A DNA stretch of 64,000 bases, from contig URMK01000006.1 in assembly GCA_900548905.1 (NCBI GenBank), positions 114,952 to 178,951 of the forward strand, given 5' to 3'. Below, one piece after another: positions 35,722 to 45,849 of this stretch. The number at the start of each line of letters is the position of its first letter. The first letter of the stretch is position 1. This DNA comes from an uncultured Lachnospiraceae bacterium. GTDB taxonomy: Bacteria; Bacillota; Clostridia; Lachnospirales; Lachnospiraceae. Made by a program: the position numbers and the translations under genes. The notes beneath the pieces are model-generated. The model did no database searches, was not told the origin of the DNA, and worked only from the letters and a program-made list of their open reading frames with translations.

Positions 35722-36633
35722 CTAAAAGATAGTGTAATCACTGTATTTATTCGCCAGCTTATAGCTGCTGACAATTAACAGGAAGCTGACTACGGATTTC
35801 AGCAGCCCCACGGCGGTACCCAGGCTGTAATTGGCCTCAACCAGGGAAATCCGGTATACAAAGGTGTCGATAATATCAGCCGTTTCATACACGCGGGGAC
35901 TATACAGGGTGAATACCTGTTCAAATCCGGCATTCAGAATATTTCCCAGGTTCAGGATCATCATAAGCATGACTATGGGCGCAATGCTGGGAAGCGTTAT
36001 ATACAAAATCTGTTTCCATCTGCTGGCCCCGTCTATTTTAGCGGATTCATAAAGCGCCTCATCCACCCCTGTAATGGCCGCAAGATATACCACGGTCCCA
36101 TAGCCGAAATTCTTCCAGACATCCGTCCCGATAAGAAGGCCCAGGAAAGGCTTTTTATCCCCCATGAAAAAGACAGGATCCACGCCTATACTCCCCAAAA
36201 GCTGGTTCACCACGCCGTCCAGGGAAAAGATATCCAGTATCATCCCCGACAGGATAACCCAGGAAATAAAGTAAGGAAGATAAATAATCGTCTGGACACC
36301 CTTCTTAAACTTCCTGTTTTTCACTTCGTTCAGAAGAATGGCAACCAGGATAGGAACCGGAAAATTAATCGCTATTTTCAGCACGGCTATTTTCAGCGTA
36401 TTCCACAAAACCCGCATGGTATCGGGCAGGGAAAACATATACTCAAAGTTTTCCAGACCCACCCAGGGGGAACCGAAAATCCCTTTTCTCGGAATAAAAT
36501 CTTTAAATGCAATCAATATTCCGCTGAGCGGGACATATTTAAATAATAAAATCAGCAGGATCCCCGGAAAAAGCATCAAATGCAGCTGCCAGTTTTTTTT
36601 CCAGTTAAGCATGCGTATATTTCCCTTATTCAT
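35722..36633 (-). CDS. Sugar ABC transporter permease, LplB type
   Basis: 303 residues from the ATG at 36633. A GTG nine bases upstream keeps the frame open, but GAGGTGAGG is best spaced for the ATG. About six membrane spans are present, and the EAA loop is ESAKIDGAS ending ITLPSIAP. It forms the channel with the LplC-type partner. It lies between the binding-protein gene and that partner in the YesMN-controlled operon. Confidence 0.93.
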   Translation of the reverse strand: MNKGNIRMLNWKKNWQLHLMLFPGILLILLFKYVPLSGILIAFKDFIPRKGIFGSPWVGLENFEYMFSLPDTMRVLWNTLKIAVLKIAINFPVPILVAILLNEVKNRKFKKGVQTIIYLPYFISWVILSGMILDIFSLDGVVNQLLGSIGVDPVFFMGDKKPFLGLLIGTDVWKNFGYGTVVYLAAITGVDEALYESAKIDGASRWKQILYITLPSIAPIVMLMMILNLGNILNAGFEQVFTLYSPRVYETADIIDTFVYRISLVEANYSLGTAVGLLKSVVSFLLIVSSYKLANKYSDYTIF

Positions 36634-36671
36634 TTTCCTCACCTCAAAATATAATTGGAAACGAAAAGCAG

Positions 36672-38300
36672 CTACTGCAGTGCTTCTTTGATTTCTTCTC
36701 CGATCTTTGCCCCGCCTATACTGTTGAAGGTTTCTGCAAAGGTGTCAAAATAATCCACAGGCTGGTCCCCCATGATAATGGATATGTAATCGGTAAGCTT
36801 CTGTGTATTCAGAAGGGACTGTGTCTTGCTCATTGTCTCGGTGGGTGCTCCGGTATAATCACTGTATCTTACATTATCCAGATCCATGACCGGATAGCCT
36901 TCCAGATATACCTTCTTCCATGCCCAGGAAAGCTCTTCGGAAAGCTCCGTGCTTATTACATTCTGGAAATCGGCATCCTTTCCGTCCACATGCTCTTCTC
37001 CTGCCGCTATGGCTTCGGTAAATGTATCTCCCCAATTAATATTTCCTGCCATCTGAAACGGCATGAGGTTATTGGCCCCTGCCTGGCTGATTTCCGGATC
37101 GGAGGCCAGTTCATTGTACTTCTCATAAAATTCGCTGGTTTCGTCTGATAACCAGGGGGCGGCATAGCCATCGCACAGATGGTTCAGCATCACCACCACC
37201 GCCTCGGGATTGCTGATCCCTTTTTTGGCATAAATATAGCCGTATACATTCAGGTTGACACCCGGCTTATAGGCGGTGTACCCTTCCGCCGCCGGCATGG
37301 GTACCGCAATCCAGTCCGCCCCGGTATTGGCGACGCTGTCCTTCATAACTCCCAGCGGGCTGTAAAAATAACCGATGTAAATACCAATTTGCCCCGATGC
37401 GATCAGTTCTTCCTCTTTGCTCTGTTCCTTCACTGCAAATTCATGATCGATAGCCCCTGCTTCATAAAGCTTTGCTATGGCCTCCAGCGGTTTCTTGGCG
37501 TCCGGATCCGTACACCCGGCTATAAAGCTTCCGTCCTCCTGTTTTACCCAGTATTCATCCTTACTGTAAACCTCATAAGCCGCCATGATGAAATCCAGGC
37601 CGTTCAGATCCTTATCCAGATATAATCCATAGGTATCATCTTTCCCGTTCCCATCCGGATCCTCTGCCGCAAACTTTCCTGCAATTTCAAAGACCTGTTC
37701 CATGGTTTCCGGTTTTTCCAGTCCCAGTGCATCCAGCCAGTCACTGCGGATCCAAAGGATAGGGTAGCTGTCCCCTATGGTATTCGCTACCGGTACGGCC
37801 ATATATCTTCCGTCCTTTAGGGTAGGTGCAAAAAGGGCGTTGTCCTGCTGCCCCGCCACCTCCTTCAGGTTATCCGTAGCCCATTCCGTATAGATATCAG
37901 TCATGTCCGTGACCATATCGTTCTTGATTAAAGATGCCAGTGTGGTTGCATCCACGATTCCGAAATCCGGGATTTCATCCGACGCCACCGCAAGCTGGAA
38001 TTTTTCAGTCATGGCATTTGATGCACACAGGATGGAGTTTTCCACTTTTATTCCCATGACATCTTCCCACATCTGATACATCGCGTTATTCTGTGCATCC
38101 TGTCCCTCCGGATAATTGGTCACCACTTCGGCCTTTGCAAAGGTAAGGGTAATTTCCGGGTCGTACTTTTTCATTTTATCCGCATCGCTTTCCGGCCCTT
38201 CCACCTTGACATCCGCCTGTGCAGATGATTTCCCGCAGCCGGCCAAAGACGCCATAAGCATACATAACAGCAGTATAAAGGTAATTCTTCTCTTCTTCAC
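36672..38300 (-). CDS. Extracellular solute-binding lipoprotein, GTG start
   Basis: 542 residues from a GTG at 38300 with GGAGGGTG just upstream. The signal peptide ends in lipobox LAGC (Cys22). The mature protein is an LplA/YtcQ-type binding fold with a Ca-loop-like DPDGNGKDDTYG near 190. It should bind an oligosaccharide for the two permeases that follow. The esterase and GH106-like enzyme downstream suggest a decorated plant polysaccharide fragment, which is inference. A small inverted repeat GTTATG/CATAAC at 38361-38376 lies upstream and may be an operator. Confidence 0.93.
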   Translation of the reverse strand: MKKRRITFILLLCMLMASLAGCGKSSAQADVKVEGPESDADKMKKYDPEITLTFAKAEVVTNYPEGQDAQNNAMYQMWEDVMGIKVENSILCASNAMTEKFQLAVASDEIPDFGIVDATTLASLIKNDMVTDMTDIYTEWATDNLKEVAGQQDNALFAPTLKDGRYMAVPVANTIGDSYPILWIRSDWLDALGLEKPETMEQVFEIAGKFAAEDPDGNGKDDTYGLYLDKDLNGLDFIMAAYEVYSKDEYWVKQEDGSFIAGCTDPDAKKPLEAIAKLYEAGAIDHEFAVKEQSKEEELIASGQIGIYIGYFYSPLGVMKDSVANTGADWIAVPMPAAEGYTAYKPGVNLNVYGYIYAKKGISNPEAVVVMLNHLCDGYAAPWLSDETSEFYEKYNELASDPEISQAGANNLMPFQMAGNINWGDTFTEAIAAGEEHVDGKDADFQNVISTELSEELSWAWKKVYLEGYPVMDLDNVRYSDYTGAPTETMSKTQSLLNTQKLTDYISIIMGDQPVDYFDTFAETFNSIGGAKIGEEIKEALQ

Positions 38301-38403
38301 TATTTCACCCTCCGTTTTGAATGATATGTACCCTGCGCATCGGCCGCTGCGCTTGTTATTGTTATGGTATCATAACCTTATTGCAGGGAAAATGGTAATC
38401 CCT

Positions 38404-39588
38404 TTACTTTTCTGCCTTATCTTTACTTTTCGTCAGCCGGTAATTTTTAGGTGACATTTTTTCCGCCTTATTAAACACTTTAGTAAAATAACCCGGCGTT
38501 TCAAAACCTGCCCTCTGTGCGATTTCATAAATTTTCATATCTGTATCCGCAAGAAGTCTCTTTGCCAGGACCAGCCGGATCTGAACGATGAATTCCGAAA
38601 TGGGGATCCCTGCCTCCTGATGAAATACCCTTGATAAATAGGACGGATTCATTCTGAATTTTTCGGAAAGCGCCCCCAGGGACAGATCCTTTTCCGGATT
38701 TTTGCGGATATAGGCCTGCACTGCCATGACCGCATAATTTTCGGCGCCGTTTTCCTTTTCCGTTTCTTCCTTCCCTAAGAGAAACAGACTTCCGAGTTTC
38801 TCCTTTCCCGCGCACGCTTCTTTCATTTTCTTTTTTGTCTGCGCGCCTTCCTCCGGCCTGATCTTCTGCGATAATCCGATGGACATATTCACATCCAGAT
38901 GATCCAGAAAAAAACTCTGCAGCTCTTCCAATGTCTTCAGGCACACCTTATCCCAATACGTCTCCTCCACCACGGGCTGGAGCCAGACTGCGGTATTGCT
39001 TTCGCCTTCTTCAAACAGGACTGTACTGCAGTAATGCCCGAACAGCCGCTCCAGCATTCCGCACAGGCTTTTATGCAGTTCCCGGGCATTCATTCTGGAC
39101 GCATCCTCTTCGTAACCAATCCATAAAAAATAAATTGCTTTTCCCGGATCAACAGCTGTCGATCCCGTTTCCGTTCCTTTTCTGTAGCGTAATGCAAACC
39201 GCTCCATCCACAGGCTGTCCAGCTTGGAAATCACATTTCCGATCACCTGGATCAGCTTGTCATCCGATACCGGCTTTAACAGATAATCATCACTGTTGAG
39301 GCGGAGAGCCTTTCGGGCGTATTCAAAATCCTGATAGCCGGTCAGAAAAATAATCCGTGTCTCCGGCCATATCTGTCTGGCACGCTCCGCCATTTCAAGG
39401 CCATCCATATCAGGCATCCGGATATCCGACACAAGAATATCACAAGGATTCTTCACAAGCATCTGCAGCGCAGCGTCTGCAGACGCCGCCGTCTGAACGG
39501 ACTTGAGGGGGAGTGCGGAAGCAGTTACCGCATCCTTGATTCCATTGAGAATAATCTCTTCATCATCCACTATCAGTATGCTATACAT
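38404..39588 (-). CDS. YesN-like response regulator, AraC output
   Basis: 394 residues from the ATG at 39588, which has GGAGGGAACGTT upstream. A longer frame to 39678 is a read-through of the kinase gene. The receiver domain has Asp8/Asp9 and phospho-acceptor Asp55 (VSDIRMPDMDG). A ~150-residue middle region is typical of long YesN proteins. An AraC double HTH occupies ~290-390 (LGALSEKFRMNPSYLSRVF). Start and kinase stop overlap by eight bases, implying co-translation. It should regulate the adjacent LplABC/esterase/glycosidase operon. Confidence 0.94.
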   Translation of the reverse strand: MYSILIVDDEEIILNGIKDAVTASALPLKSVQTAASADAALQMLVKNPCDILVSDIRMPDMDGLEMAERARQIWPETRIIFLTGYQDFEYARKALRLNSDDYLLKPVSDDKLIQVIGNVISKLDSLWMERFALRYRKGTETGSTAVDPGKAIYFLWIGYEEDASRMNARELHKSLCGMLERLFGHYCSTVLFEEGESNTAVWLQPVVEETYWDKVCLKTLEELQSFFLDHLDVNMSIGLSQKIRPEEGAQTKKKMKEACAGKEKLGSLFLLGKEETEKENGAENYAVMAVQAYIRKNPEKDLSLGALSEKFRMNPSYLSRVFHQEAGIPISEFIVQIRLVLAKRLLADTDMKIYEIAQRAGFETPGYFTKVFNKAEKMSPKNYRLTKSKDKAEK

Positions 39589-41329
39589 AACGTTCCCTCC
39601 TCTTTTCAATGGAAAAGGATATGCGAAAGACACAAGCCCCCTGCCCGCCTTCCCTCCCGGAAGAAAAGCCGTCATCATTCTTTTCCAGCAGCAGCCCCTG
39701 CCCGCAGTCTCCGTTTCTTGTCAGTCGGTTCTGTATATTCCATAACCCGAAATAGGTGTCTGGCATCTTTTCAAGGGATATGATCTGTCTAATTTTAGCA
39801 ATGGTTTCCTGTGTGATCACCCCGGAATCATCCGCAACGGAAAACGTGATCCGATCCCCTTTTTCCCGTATGCCCACTTCAATCATACAGGGATGTGTGC
39901 ATTTTTCCATGCCGTGCATAATGGAATTCTCTATCAGAGGCTGTAGGAGGAGGGGCGGAATGGTATAATCCCCCAGACCTTCCTCCGTGTCGATCCGGTA
40001 ACGCAGCTTTTTCCCAAAGCGCATCTGGTTTAATTTCAAATAGGTATTGATAAATTTCAGTTCGTTGTCAATGGATATGAATTCGCTGGAAGCGAAGGTG
40101 AGCACACTGAAATAATCGCCCAGATACATGCATAAATCCCCCACAGCCTCACAATCATCCGACTTCGCCATATGGTATCCCATATAAAGGCTGTTGAATA
40201 AAAAGTGGGGATTTATCTGCATCTGCAGCTCCTTGTATTTGGCCTGTTCCACCTGAAGCTGTTTTTCCAGAACCTCCTGTATCAGGTTTTTAACCTTATC
40301 GGTCATCCGGTTATATTGGGCAAAAACATAATTAAATTCCTTTGATTCATCCATCTTCAGTTTATAATCATACTTTTCCTGCTCCACCAGCTTCATGGCA
40401 TGGCTCAGCTTTTCCATAGGGCGGTTTATTATCCGGCGGATTACCATCGTCAGAAATACCGGCATCAGCAATAAGACCACCGAGGCCGCCGCCCAAGCCC
40501 AATACAGGATATATATCGTCCGGTACGCCACCGCACGGTTCATATATACAATAATTAAAAATTTATTCGCCTTGCTGCCGATTTGATCTATGAGATACCG
40601 GTTTCTGCCGATTGTCTGTACCTGCGCTTCGTCCTTTTCCCAATCTATTTTCTGATAGACCTGCAGCCCCGTATCCGAAACGGTTTCCGGCCTTCCCAGC
40701 AGCTCCTTTGTCTCCGAATCCACAAACAGATAATCATAATTTCCCTCACTGTCATAACCCTTCAGCGTATACCGGATATCCAGAAGGGAAACCTTGATTC
40801 CCACCATGACCCGGTTGCTCCCCCGGGATATGTAATAGAGGGCGTCATCAAAATGGTAAAAGGAAAATTCCTCCCTTTCATAACCGTTTTTCATGGTCAG
40901 GAAAATATCATCCGCCGGTATAATGCTGTAATTCGCGCTCAGGACTTCCCCCGATTTTGGCAGATAGACAAAGACATCGTCAATATACATGCTGATATTC
41001 CTGTATTCCTTAATGGTATTGTAAGCCTCCATATAGGCTAGGTAGGAAGGATAATCCACCTGTCCCTTCCAGTTCCCCGTAAATTCCACAATCGCCTTGT
41101 TTCCGCACATCTGGTACATGGACTGCATCACCCGTTCGATATCCGCATTAATTATGGCTGAATAATATTTTACCTTATCCGTCTGGTTATTGATCGTTTC
41201 TTTCGTCAGATGCTTGCTGACGATCACCAGTCCCCCGAGAACCAGGGCCGTAAAAGGTATCCAGATAACCAGAATGCTCAGTACCAGCCTGCCCAGCAGC
41301 GATTTTCTTGCGTCATAAAACCATTTCAT
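39581..41329 (-). CDS. YesM-type sensor histidine kinase
   Basis: 582 residues from the ATG at 41329 (AGGGGG upstream); an ATG at 41377 would add 16 residues. Transmembrane helices are at about 12-38 and 270-300, with an extracellular sensor between. A HAMP-like stretch is followed by the phospho-acceptor motif QINPHFLFNSLY and the N box LQPLIENSIMHG. The G box is present but weak (ADDSG). It is the first gene of the operon and overlaps the regulator gene. It probably senses the glycan or its loaded binding protein. Confidence 0.93.
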   Translation of the reverse strand: MKWFYDARKSLLGRLVLSILVIWIPFTALVLGGLVIVSKHLTKETINNQTDKVKYYSAIINADIERVMQSMYQMCGNKAIVEFTGNWKGQVDYPSYLAYMEAYNTIKEYRNISMYIDDVFVYLPKSGEVLSANYSIIPADDIFLTMKNGYEREEFSFYHFDDALYYISRGSNRVMVGIKVSLLDIRYTLKGYDSEGNYDYLFVDSETKELLGRPETVSDTGLQVYQKIDWEKDEAQVQTIGRNRYLIDQIGSKANKFLIIVYMNRAVAYRTIYILYWAWAAASVVLLLMPVFLTMVIRRIINRPMEKLSHAMKLVEQEKYDYKLKMDESKEFNYVFAQYNRMTDKVKNLIQEVLEKQLQVEQAKYKELQMQINPHFLFNSLYMGYHMAKSDDCEAVGDLCMYLGDYFSVLTFASSEFISIDNELKFINTYLKLNQMRFGKKLRYRIDTEEGLGDYTIPPLLLQPLIENSIMHGMEKCTHPCMIEVGIREKGDRITFSVADDSGVITQETIAKIRQIISLEKMPDTYFGLWNIQNRLTRNGDCGQGLLLEKNDDGFSSGREGGQGACVFRISFSIEKRRERYV

Positions 41330-41697
41330 TATAACAATTCCCCCTGTCCGTTTTCCTCGCGGACCCTGATCATGCACCCCATGGTGCCTTTAAAACATAA
41401 CAGTATTATTATATAACATAAAAAATATGGGATGGACAGCTATTCCCGGGAAATACCATTTCCGAACTTTCACAGATTCCACGGGCAGGTTTTTTGATTC
41501 CGGTTATGGCTGCCACGTTATATCAGCCGGTATCTTTGCCTGCATGCCGTATTTTTCTTTGCAAATATGTTATAATAAAACAAAGCTGGATACCTATCCA
41601 GTTTCAGGGAATTCCCTGCATCCTATGGGGGCGAAGCAGTGCCCTGCCGGCTGCAAAAAAACGGACACCTATAAACCAGATTCAAAGGAACAGGCCC
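41330..41697. other. Intergenic region upstream of kinase and GNAT genes
   Basis: No gene is supported here. It must contain the divergent promoters. A 14-base palindrome CAGGGAATTCCCTG lies at 41605-41618. AT-rich TATAAT-like sequence near 41410 could serve the kinase gene on the minus strand, but no convincing -35 was found. Confidence 0.5.
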
Positions 41698-42564
41698 ATG
41701 TATATCAGAAAATTTAAACAGGAAGATCTCTGCAGAATCGAACAGATCCATTCCTTCCTTGCCGTGCAAATCAAATATCATAACGGTATTCGGAACGAAA
41801 ATATTGTCTGCGTGATAAAAGATGAAATGGTAATTGGCGTTGGATTTCTGATAATCCATCAGACACGGAACCTTCAAAAAACTGAAGTTACCTATTCGTC
41901 CTTTCCCGGCGGGGACAGTAAATACAACAGGGAAATCCGGGATTTATTGATGGATGGTCTGCTGAAAAGATTCCGTGAATTGATGGAAGAGAATCCCAAC
42001 AGACATTATTATCTGCGAATCTGCTGCGATACGGAGGAAACAGAGGAAATGCAGGCTCTTTTGAAAAAAGGGTTTGCCATCGGTCGCGCCATCCCCGTGT
42101 TAAAGTATGATCTTTCACAGGAAATTCCGCATTATAAAATTCCGGAAAATATACATATTGCCAAATACTGTTTTGATGAAAGAAGCATGGATAAGTATTT
42201 AAAAGCGGATTTTTCCGCAAGCACAGAGTTGGATTCCGAAGCCGACCTCTGGTTTCAAACAGGTAATCCGGGATTTGCCTGTTATACGGCAGTCTGCGAT
42301 GGGGAAATAACCGGCGCCGTCTCTGTCTGGGACATATCTGATGAACGGGGAGCTACGGAAAATATATTTGTTGTCCCAGAATACCGCAGGAAAAAGATTG
42401 CCCGGGAGCTGATAGCAACTGCCCTGGAAGATCTAAAAGAGAGAAACCGGACTATGGCAACGCTCTCCGTAATAGGCACAAACGTAAAGGCAATTAAGCT
42501 GTATTTATCATGCGGCTATTCTCTCTATTACAATCTGATAGAAATGATCTATGAACACGGCTGA
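41698..42564 (+). CDS. GNAT-family N-acetyltransferase
   Basis: 288 residues from the ATG at 41698, which has AAAGGA upstream; a longer frame starts in untranslated sequence. The C-terminal half holds the acetyl-CoA motif ENIFVVPEYRRKKIARELI, where the usual Q/RxxGxG/A loop reads RRKKIA. AIKLYLSCGY is the late GNAT helix. The N-terminal half (~1-150) looks like a second, diverged GNAT-like lobe. The substrate is unknown. It precedes an AraC regulator gene by about 120 bases. Confidence 0.8.
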   Translation: MYIRKFKQEDLCRIEQIHSFLAVQIKYHNGIRNENIVCVIKDEMVIGVGFLIIHQTRNLQKTEVTYSSFPGGDSKYNREIRDLLMDGLLKRFRELMEENPNRHYYLRICCDTEETEEMQALLKKGFAIGRAIPVLKYDLSQEIPHYKIPENIHIAKYCFDERSMDKYLKADFSASTELDSEADLWFQTGNPGFACYTAVCDGEITGAVSVWDISDERGATENIFVVPEYRRKKIARELIATALEDLKERNRTMATLSVIGTNVKAIKLYLSCGYSLYYNLIEMIYEHG

Positions 42565-42687
42565 TTCCATGACTGGAAGAATCGTTTATGCTCACCTATG
42601 CGGCCATATGAAACCATAAATCCTGTCCATCCCGGTCAAGATTTATCCGGCTTTTCCTGTTATTCTTTTCTGGAAGGAGTAAGACAC

Positions 42688-43623
42688 ATGCAACGGGATA
42701 AAATAGAACTTACGGCAAAAATGCAGAACTACATCCGGGAACATTGTCTGGACGAAGGCTTTACGATGGATGCCCTGTATGAGGCGGCCGGATATTCCCG
42801 AAGGCACGCCTGCCGCGTTTTTAAGGAGCTTATGGATAAAACACCGGAAGAATATGTGCGTGCGGTACAGATGACGGCAAGCGCGGAGTCCCTGATTAAA
42901 ACAGATGCCAGCATCCTTGCTATCGCCCTGGATGCAGACTACGAAAGCCATGAAGGCTATACAAGGGCCTTTTCCAGGCTTTTCGGCACTACTCCGTCCC
43001 GCTACCGTCATGGGCAGATACCCATTCCGCTTTTTACCCAGTATCCCATACAGCATTATTACTCCTATTTACAACAAAAGGAGAACGAAAAAATGGAAAA
43101 TCAGTCAAATGATCCGCAGTCAAACGAAACTATGCCATCCCTGTGTACGGTTACCGTCATCCGCAAACCCGCCAGGAAGCTTCTTGTTATGTATGCCCGA
43201 AAGGCCCATGATTATTTTTCCTTCTGTGAAGAAAAAAGCTGTGAGTGGGAAGGGTTGTTCAACAGTATTCCCAGCCGGCTGGAAACGGCGTCGCTCATGA
43301 CTCTGCCGCCGTCACTCCATCCGGAAGGCACCACCGAAACCGCCGCCGGCGTGGAACTGGGGGAATCCGCGGAAATCACCGTGCCGGAAGGCTGTGATCT
43401 GTTATCCCTGCCGCCTTGTGATTATCTCTATTTCCAGTCTCCGCCCTACGAAAAGGAGGAGGATTACTGCAAGGCAATCGAGATGGTGTATCAGGCAAGC
43501 GGGACATACCGGCCGGAACGCTTTGGCTACGCCTATGCCCCTGAGCTGGCTCCTTCCTTTAACTTCGGTGCGGACACCCTTACCGGGGGATGTATTGCAC
43601 TGCCGGTTAAAAAGCTGCAGTAA
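42688..43623 (+). CDS. AraC-family regulator with GyrI-like effector-binding domain
   Basis: 311 residues from the ATG at 42688 (GGAAGGAG upstream). An AraC double HTH is N-terminal at ~5-110 (DALYEAAGYSRRHACRVFKEL). A linker of ~40 residues follows, then a GyrI/AraE-type ligand domain of ~160 residues (from VTVIRKPARKLLVMYARKAH to the C-terminus). This order is that of Rob/SoxS-like multidrug-responsive regulators. It may regulate the GNAT gene upstream or itself. A 15-bp hairpin follows at 43653. Confidence 0.86.
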   Translation: MQRDKIELTAKMQNYIREHCLDEGFTMDALYEAAGYSRRHACRVFKELMDKTPEEYVRAVQMTASAESLIKTDASILAIALDADYESHEGYTRAFSRLFGTTPSRYRHGQIPIPLFTQYPIQHYYSYLQQKENEKMENQSNDPQSNETMPSLCTVTVIRKPARKLLVMYARKAHDYFSFCEEKSCEWEGLFNSIPSRLETASLMTLPPSLHPEGTTETAAGVELGESAEITVPEGCDLLSLPPCDYLYFQSPPYEKEEDYCKAIEMVYQASGTYRPERFGYAYAPELAPSFNFGADTLTGGCIALPVKKLQ

Positions 43624-43652
43624 AAGAAACATTGGCCTGTATTATGTACAGC

Positions 43653-43692
43653 ATGGTAAAAGGCGGCAAATTGACCGGCCGCCTTTTACCAT
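43653..43692 (+). terminator. Hairpin after the AraC/GyrI gene
   Basis: A perfect 15-bp stem (43653-43667 with 43678-43692) with a 10-base loop, 30 bases after the stop. AT-rich sequence follows but no clean T-run, so it is a moderate terminator. Confidence 0.65.
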
Positions 43693-43740
43693 TATTAAAT
43701 AAATTAATTAAATATATTATTTTACCTTATATATTTAATT

Positions 43741-43830
43741 AAAATCACTTTTTTTATTAATTATTCTTTTTCAATTTCATATTTAATTTTTCTCTTTTTC
43801 ATATTTATTCTTTTTCTTTTTCATATTTAA
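43741..43830. repeat. Short imperfect tandem repeats at the end of the MutS2-like gene
   Basis: CTTTTTCATATTTAAT-like units recur about every 27 bases across the gene end and just beyond its stop. On the minus strand they read as repeated KYEKEKE-like coding. The stop falls within the first copy, so the tail length could change by slippage. Confidence 0.55.
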
Positions 43831-45784
43831 TCTCCATATCAGGAACATATTTTCTGTCCATCTGGTGCCTCGCCTTCCTGTTTTCCACTGTATCAAAAAT
43901 GATGGAAAAGTCATAGTCTTCAGGGTACATCTCATTTGCGGCCACCTTCAGCTGCAGACGTTTATAATTGACAAAAAGCTTTCTTTTCTGTATCTGGACG
44001 CCCACATCTCCCTTGTCATCCGCAGGGGCGAAAACAATGCCCAGCTTTCTTTGTGGATATACCATGACGCTGTCGCCCATATGAAATTTATCCTTAATGT
44101 CCTCTTTTCTTTGATTACCGGCCTTCTGCCCGTCTTCCCTGGAACGGATACGGGATACTTTTCTTGTTTTGGGATTTTGCAGGGCTTTATCCGGGTTCCC
44201 TTGTCCGCGTTCCCCGTCCGTTTCTTTTATGATATCCGGTAAAGCCTTTCTTTCCTGTCCGCCGTTCCCATAAGCGGCCTTCCACGCCATTTCCAATGTC
44301 TCTTCCGCCATTCCCAGTCGCCTGGCAATATAAAAGGCACAGCTTTCGCCGGACTCACCCAGTTCCAGCCGGTAAAGCGGTTTCAGGCTTTCTTTATCAA
44401 ACGCCATCCGGGCATTCATGACTCCTTCCGCCCGCTCCCCATATTCTTTCACCTCCGGGTAATGCGTGGTTACCACAAAAAGGCAGCCTCTTGTGCGAAG
44501 CTCCTCCAATACGGCAACTGCAATCCCCATCCCTTCCGCCGGATCGGTTCCGGATCCCAGTTCGTCCAGCAATACCAGGCTTTCCTCATCCGTTTTCTCC
44601 AGAATCCGTATGATATTTTTGATATGGGCGGAGAAGGTGGAGAGGTTCTCTGCAATACTCTGCCCGTCCCCGATATCACAGAACACGTCGGCATTCATTG
44701 CCAGATCCGCTTCTTCACAGGGAATATGAAGCCCGCAGCCCGCCATAACCGAAAGCAGCCCCACGGTTTTCAGGGCGACTGTTTTCCCTCCCGTATTGGG
44801 TCCGGTTATGATAACTCCTTTTGTCTTTTCCCCGAATTCCACATTCAAGGGAACCGTATTTTCACTTTTCAGCAGAGGGTGTTTTCCATTTTTTATTTTT
44901 ACATAACGCCGTGTATTCAGCGCCGGTTCCCTGGCGTCCATACCGGCGCTCAGCTTTCCTTTTGCAAATATATAATCCAGCTCTTCCATGTATTCCAGAT
45001 TTATGCAGATAGCTTCCCTGTTATCCTCCACCAGAGCCGACAAGGTGTACAAAATCACCTTTTCCTCATTTTCTTCTTCCAGCTCCAGGCGGCTTTGTTC
45101 TTCCCGAAGCTTGGAAACCGCAGCCGGTTCAATAAAGTAAGTCGCTCCGGTGGAAGAAGCGTCCACCACCGTACCGGGCACTTTATTTTTATATTCTTTT
45201 TTAACAGGAAGGGTAAAATGGCCGTTTCTGGTAGAAACAAAGCTCTCGGAAAAATAGCCCTTTGAGCTACGCAGTATTGTCTCCAGCCTGGCACGTATCT
45301 GTTCCTGGGCCTGTTCTTTTTTCTGCCGTATGCCCCGCAAGGTTTTGCTGGCATAATCATCAACCCTTCCCCCGCGGATACAGCGTTCAATTTCATCCTG
45401 AAGACAGGAAAGATCCTGAAGGCCCGCCGCAAATCCGGCCAGACCGGCAGCAAATTCCCTGCATCGTGTCAGATATCTCACAAGACGGAGGTTCATCACG
45501 GCAAACTGCCGGATTTCTTCCAGCTGATCCGGCGTAAGAAGGCCGCCCGTCTGCGCCTCCTGCACCGTTTTCCGTATCCCTTCCGTTTCTGAAAAGGGAG
45601 GGGTTCCAAAAGCGTCCAGAACCTTTCTCGCCTCTGTTGTTTCCCGGACGGCGGCCTCCGCCCTTGCCTGATCCAGAAAAGGCTGCAGGTTTTCCAGCCG
45701 CTGCCTTGCCCCTTCCGTCATGGCATATGCCTTTAACATTTCCCTGATTTTACTAAATTCCAACATATCATTTATATCATTCAT
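43805..45784 (-). CDS. MutS2-like ATPase lacking the Smr nuclease domain
   Basis: 659 residues from the ATG at 45784; an ATG at 45814 would add 10 residues but has no ribosome site. MutS core and coiled-coil clamp occupy ~1-300. The ATPase has Walker A GPNTGGKT (~320), Walker B VLLDELGSGTDPAEG and a late TTHYPEVK. Full-length MutS2 is about 780-790 residues with a C-terminal Smr domain; this protein ends after a KOW-like segment (DSVMVYPQRKLGIVF). The family suppresses recombination and acts on collided ribosomes. Without Smr, strand or RNA cleavage is not expected. It may be a paralogue of a full MutS2 elsewhere. Confidence 0.88.
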   Translation of the reverse strand: MNDINDMLEFSKIREMLKAYAMTEGARQRLENLQPFLDQARAEAAVRETTEARKVLDAFGTPPFSETEGIRKTVQEAQTGGLLTPDQLEEIRQFAVMNLRLVRYLTRCREFAAGLAGFAAGLQDLSCLQDEIERCIRGGRVDDYASKTLRGIRQKKEQAQEQIRARLETILRSSKGYFSESFVSTRNGHFTLPVKKEYKNKVPGTVVDASSTGATYFIEPAAVSKLREEQSRLELEEENEEKVILYTLSALVEDNREAICINLEYMEELDYIFAKGKLSAGMDAREPALNTRRYVKIKNGKHPLLKSENTVPLNVEFGEKTKGVIITGPNTGGKTVALKTVGLLSVMAGCGLHIPCEEADLAMNADVFCDIGDGQSIAENLSTFSAHIKNIIRILEKTDEESLVLLDELGSGTDPAEGMGIAVAVLEELRTRGCLFVVTTHYPEVKEYGERAEGVMNARMAFDKESLKPLYRLELGESGESCAFYIARRLGMAEETLEMAWKAAYGNGGQERKALPDIIKETDGERGQGNPDKALQNPKTRKVSRIRSREDGQKAGNQRKEDIKDKFHMGDSVMVYPQRKLGIVFAPADDKGDVGVQIQKRKLFVNYKRLQLKVAANEMYPEDYDFSIIFDTVENRKARHQMDRKYVPDMEIKYEKEKE

Positions 45785-45849
45785 TTTTGGTTGTTTTCTC
45801 CGTTTTATATTCATATTAGGTTACCCGCTGAGGAAGCTGAAAATGCAAA

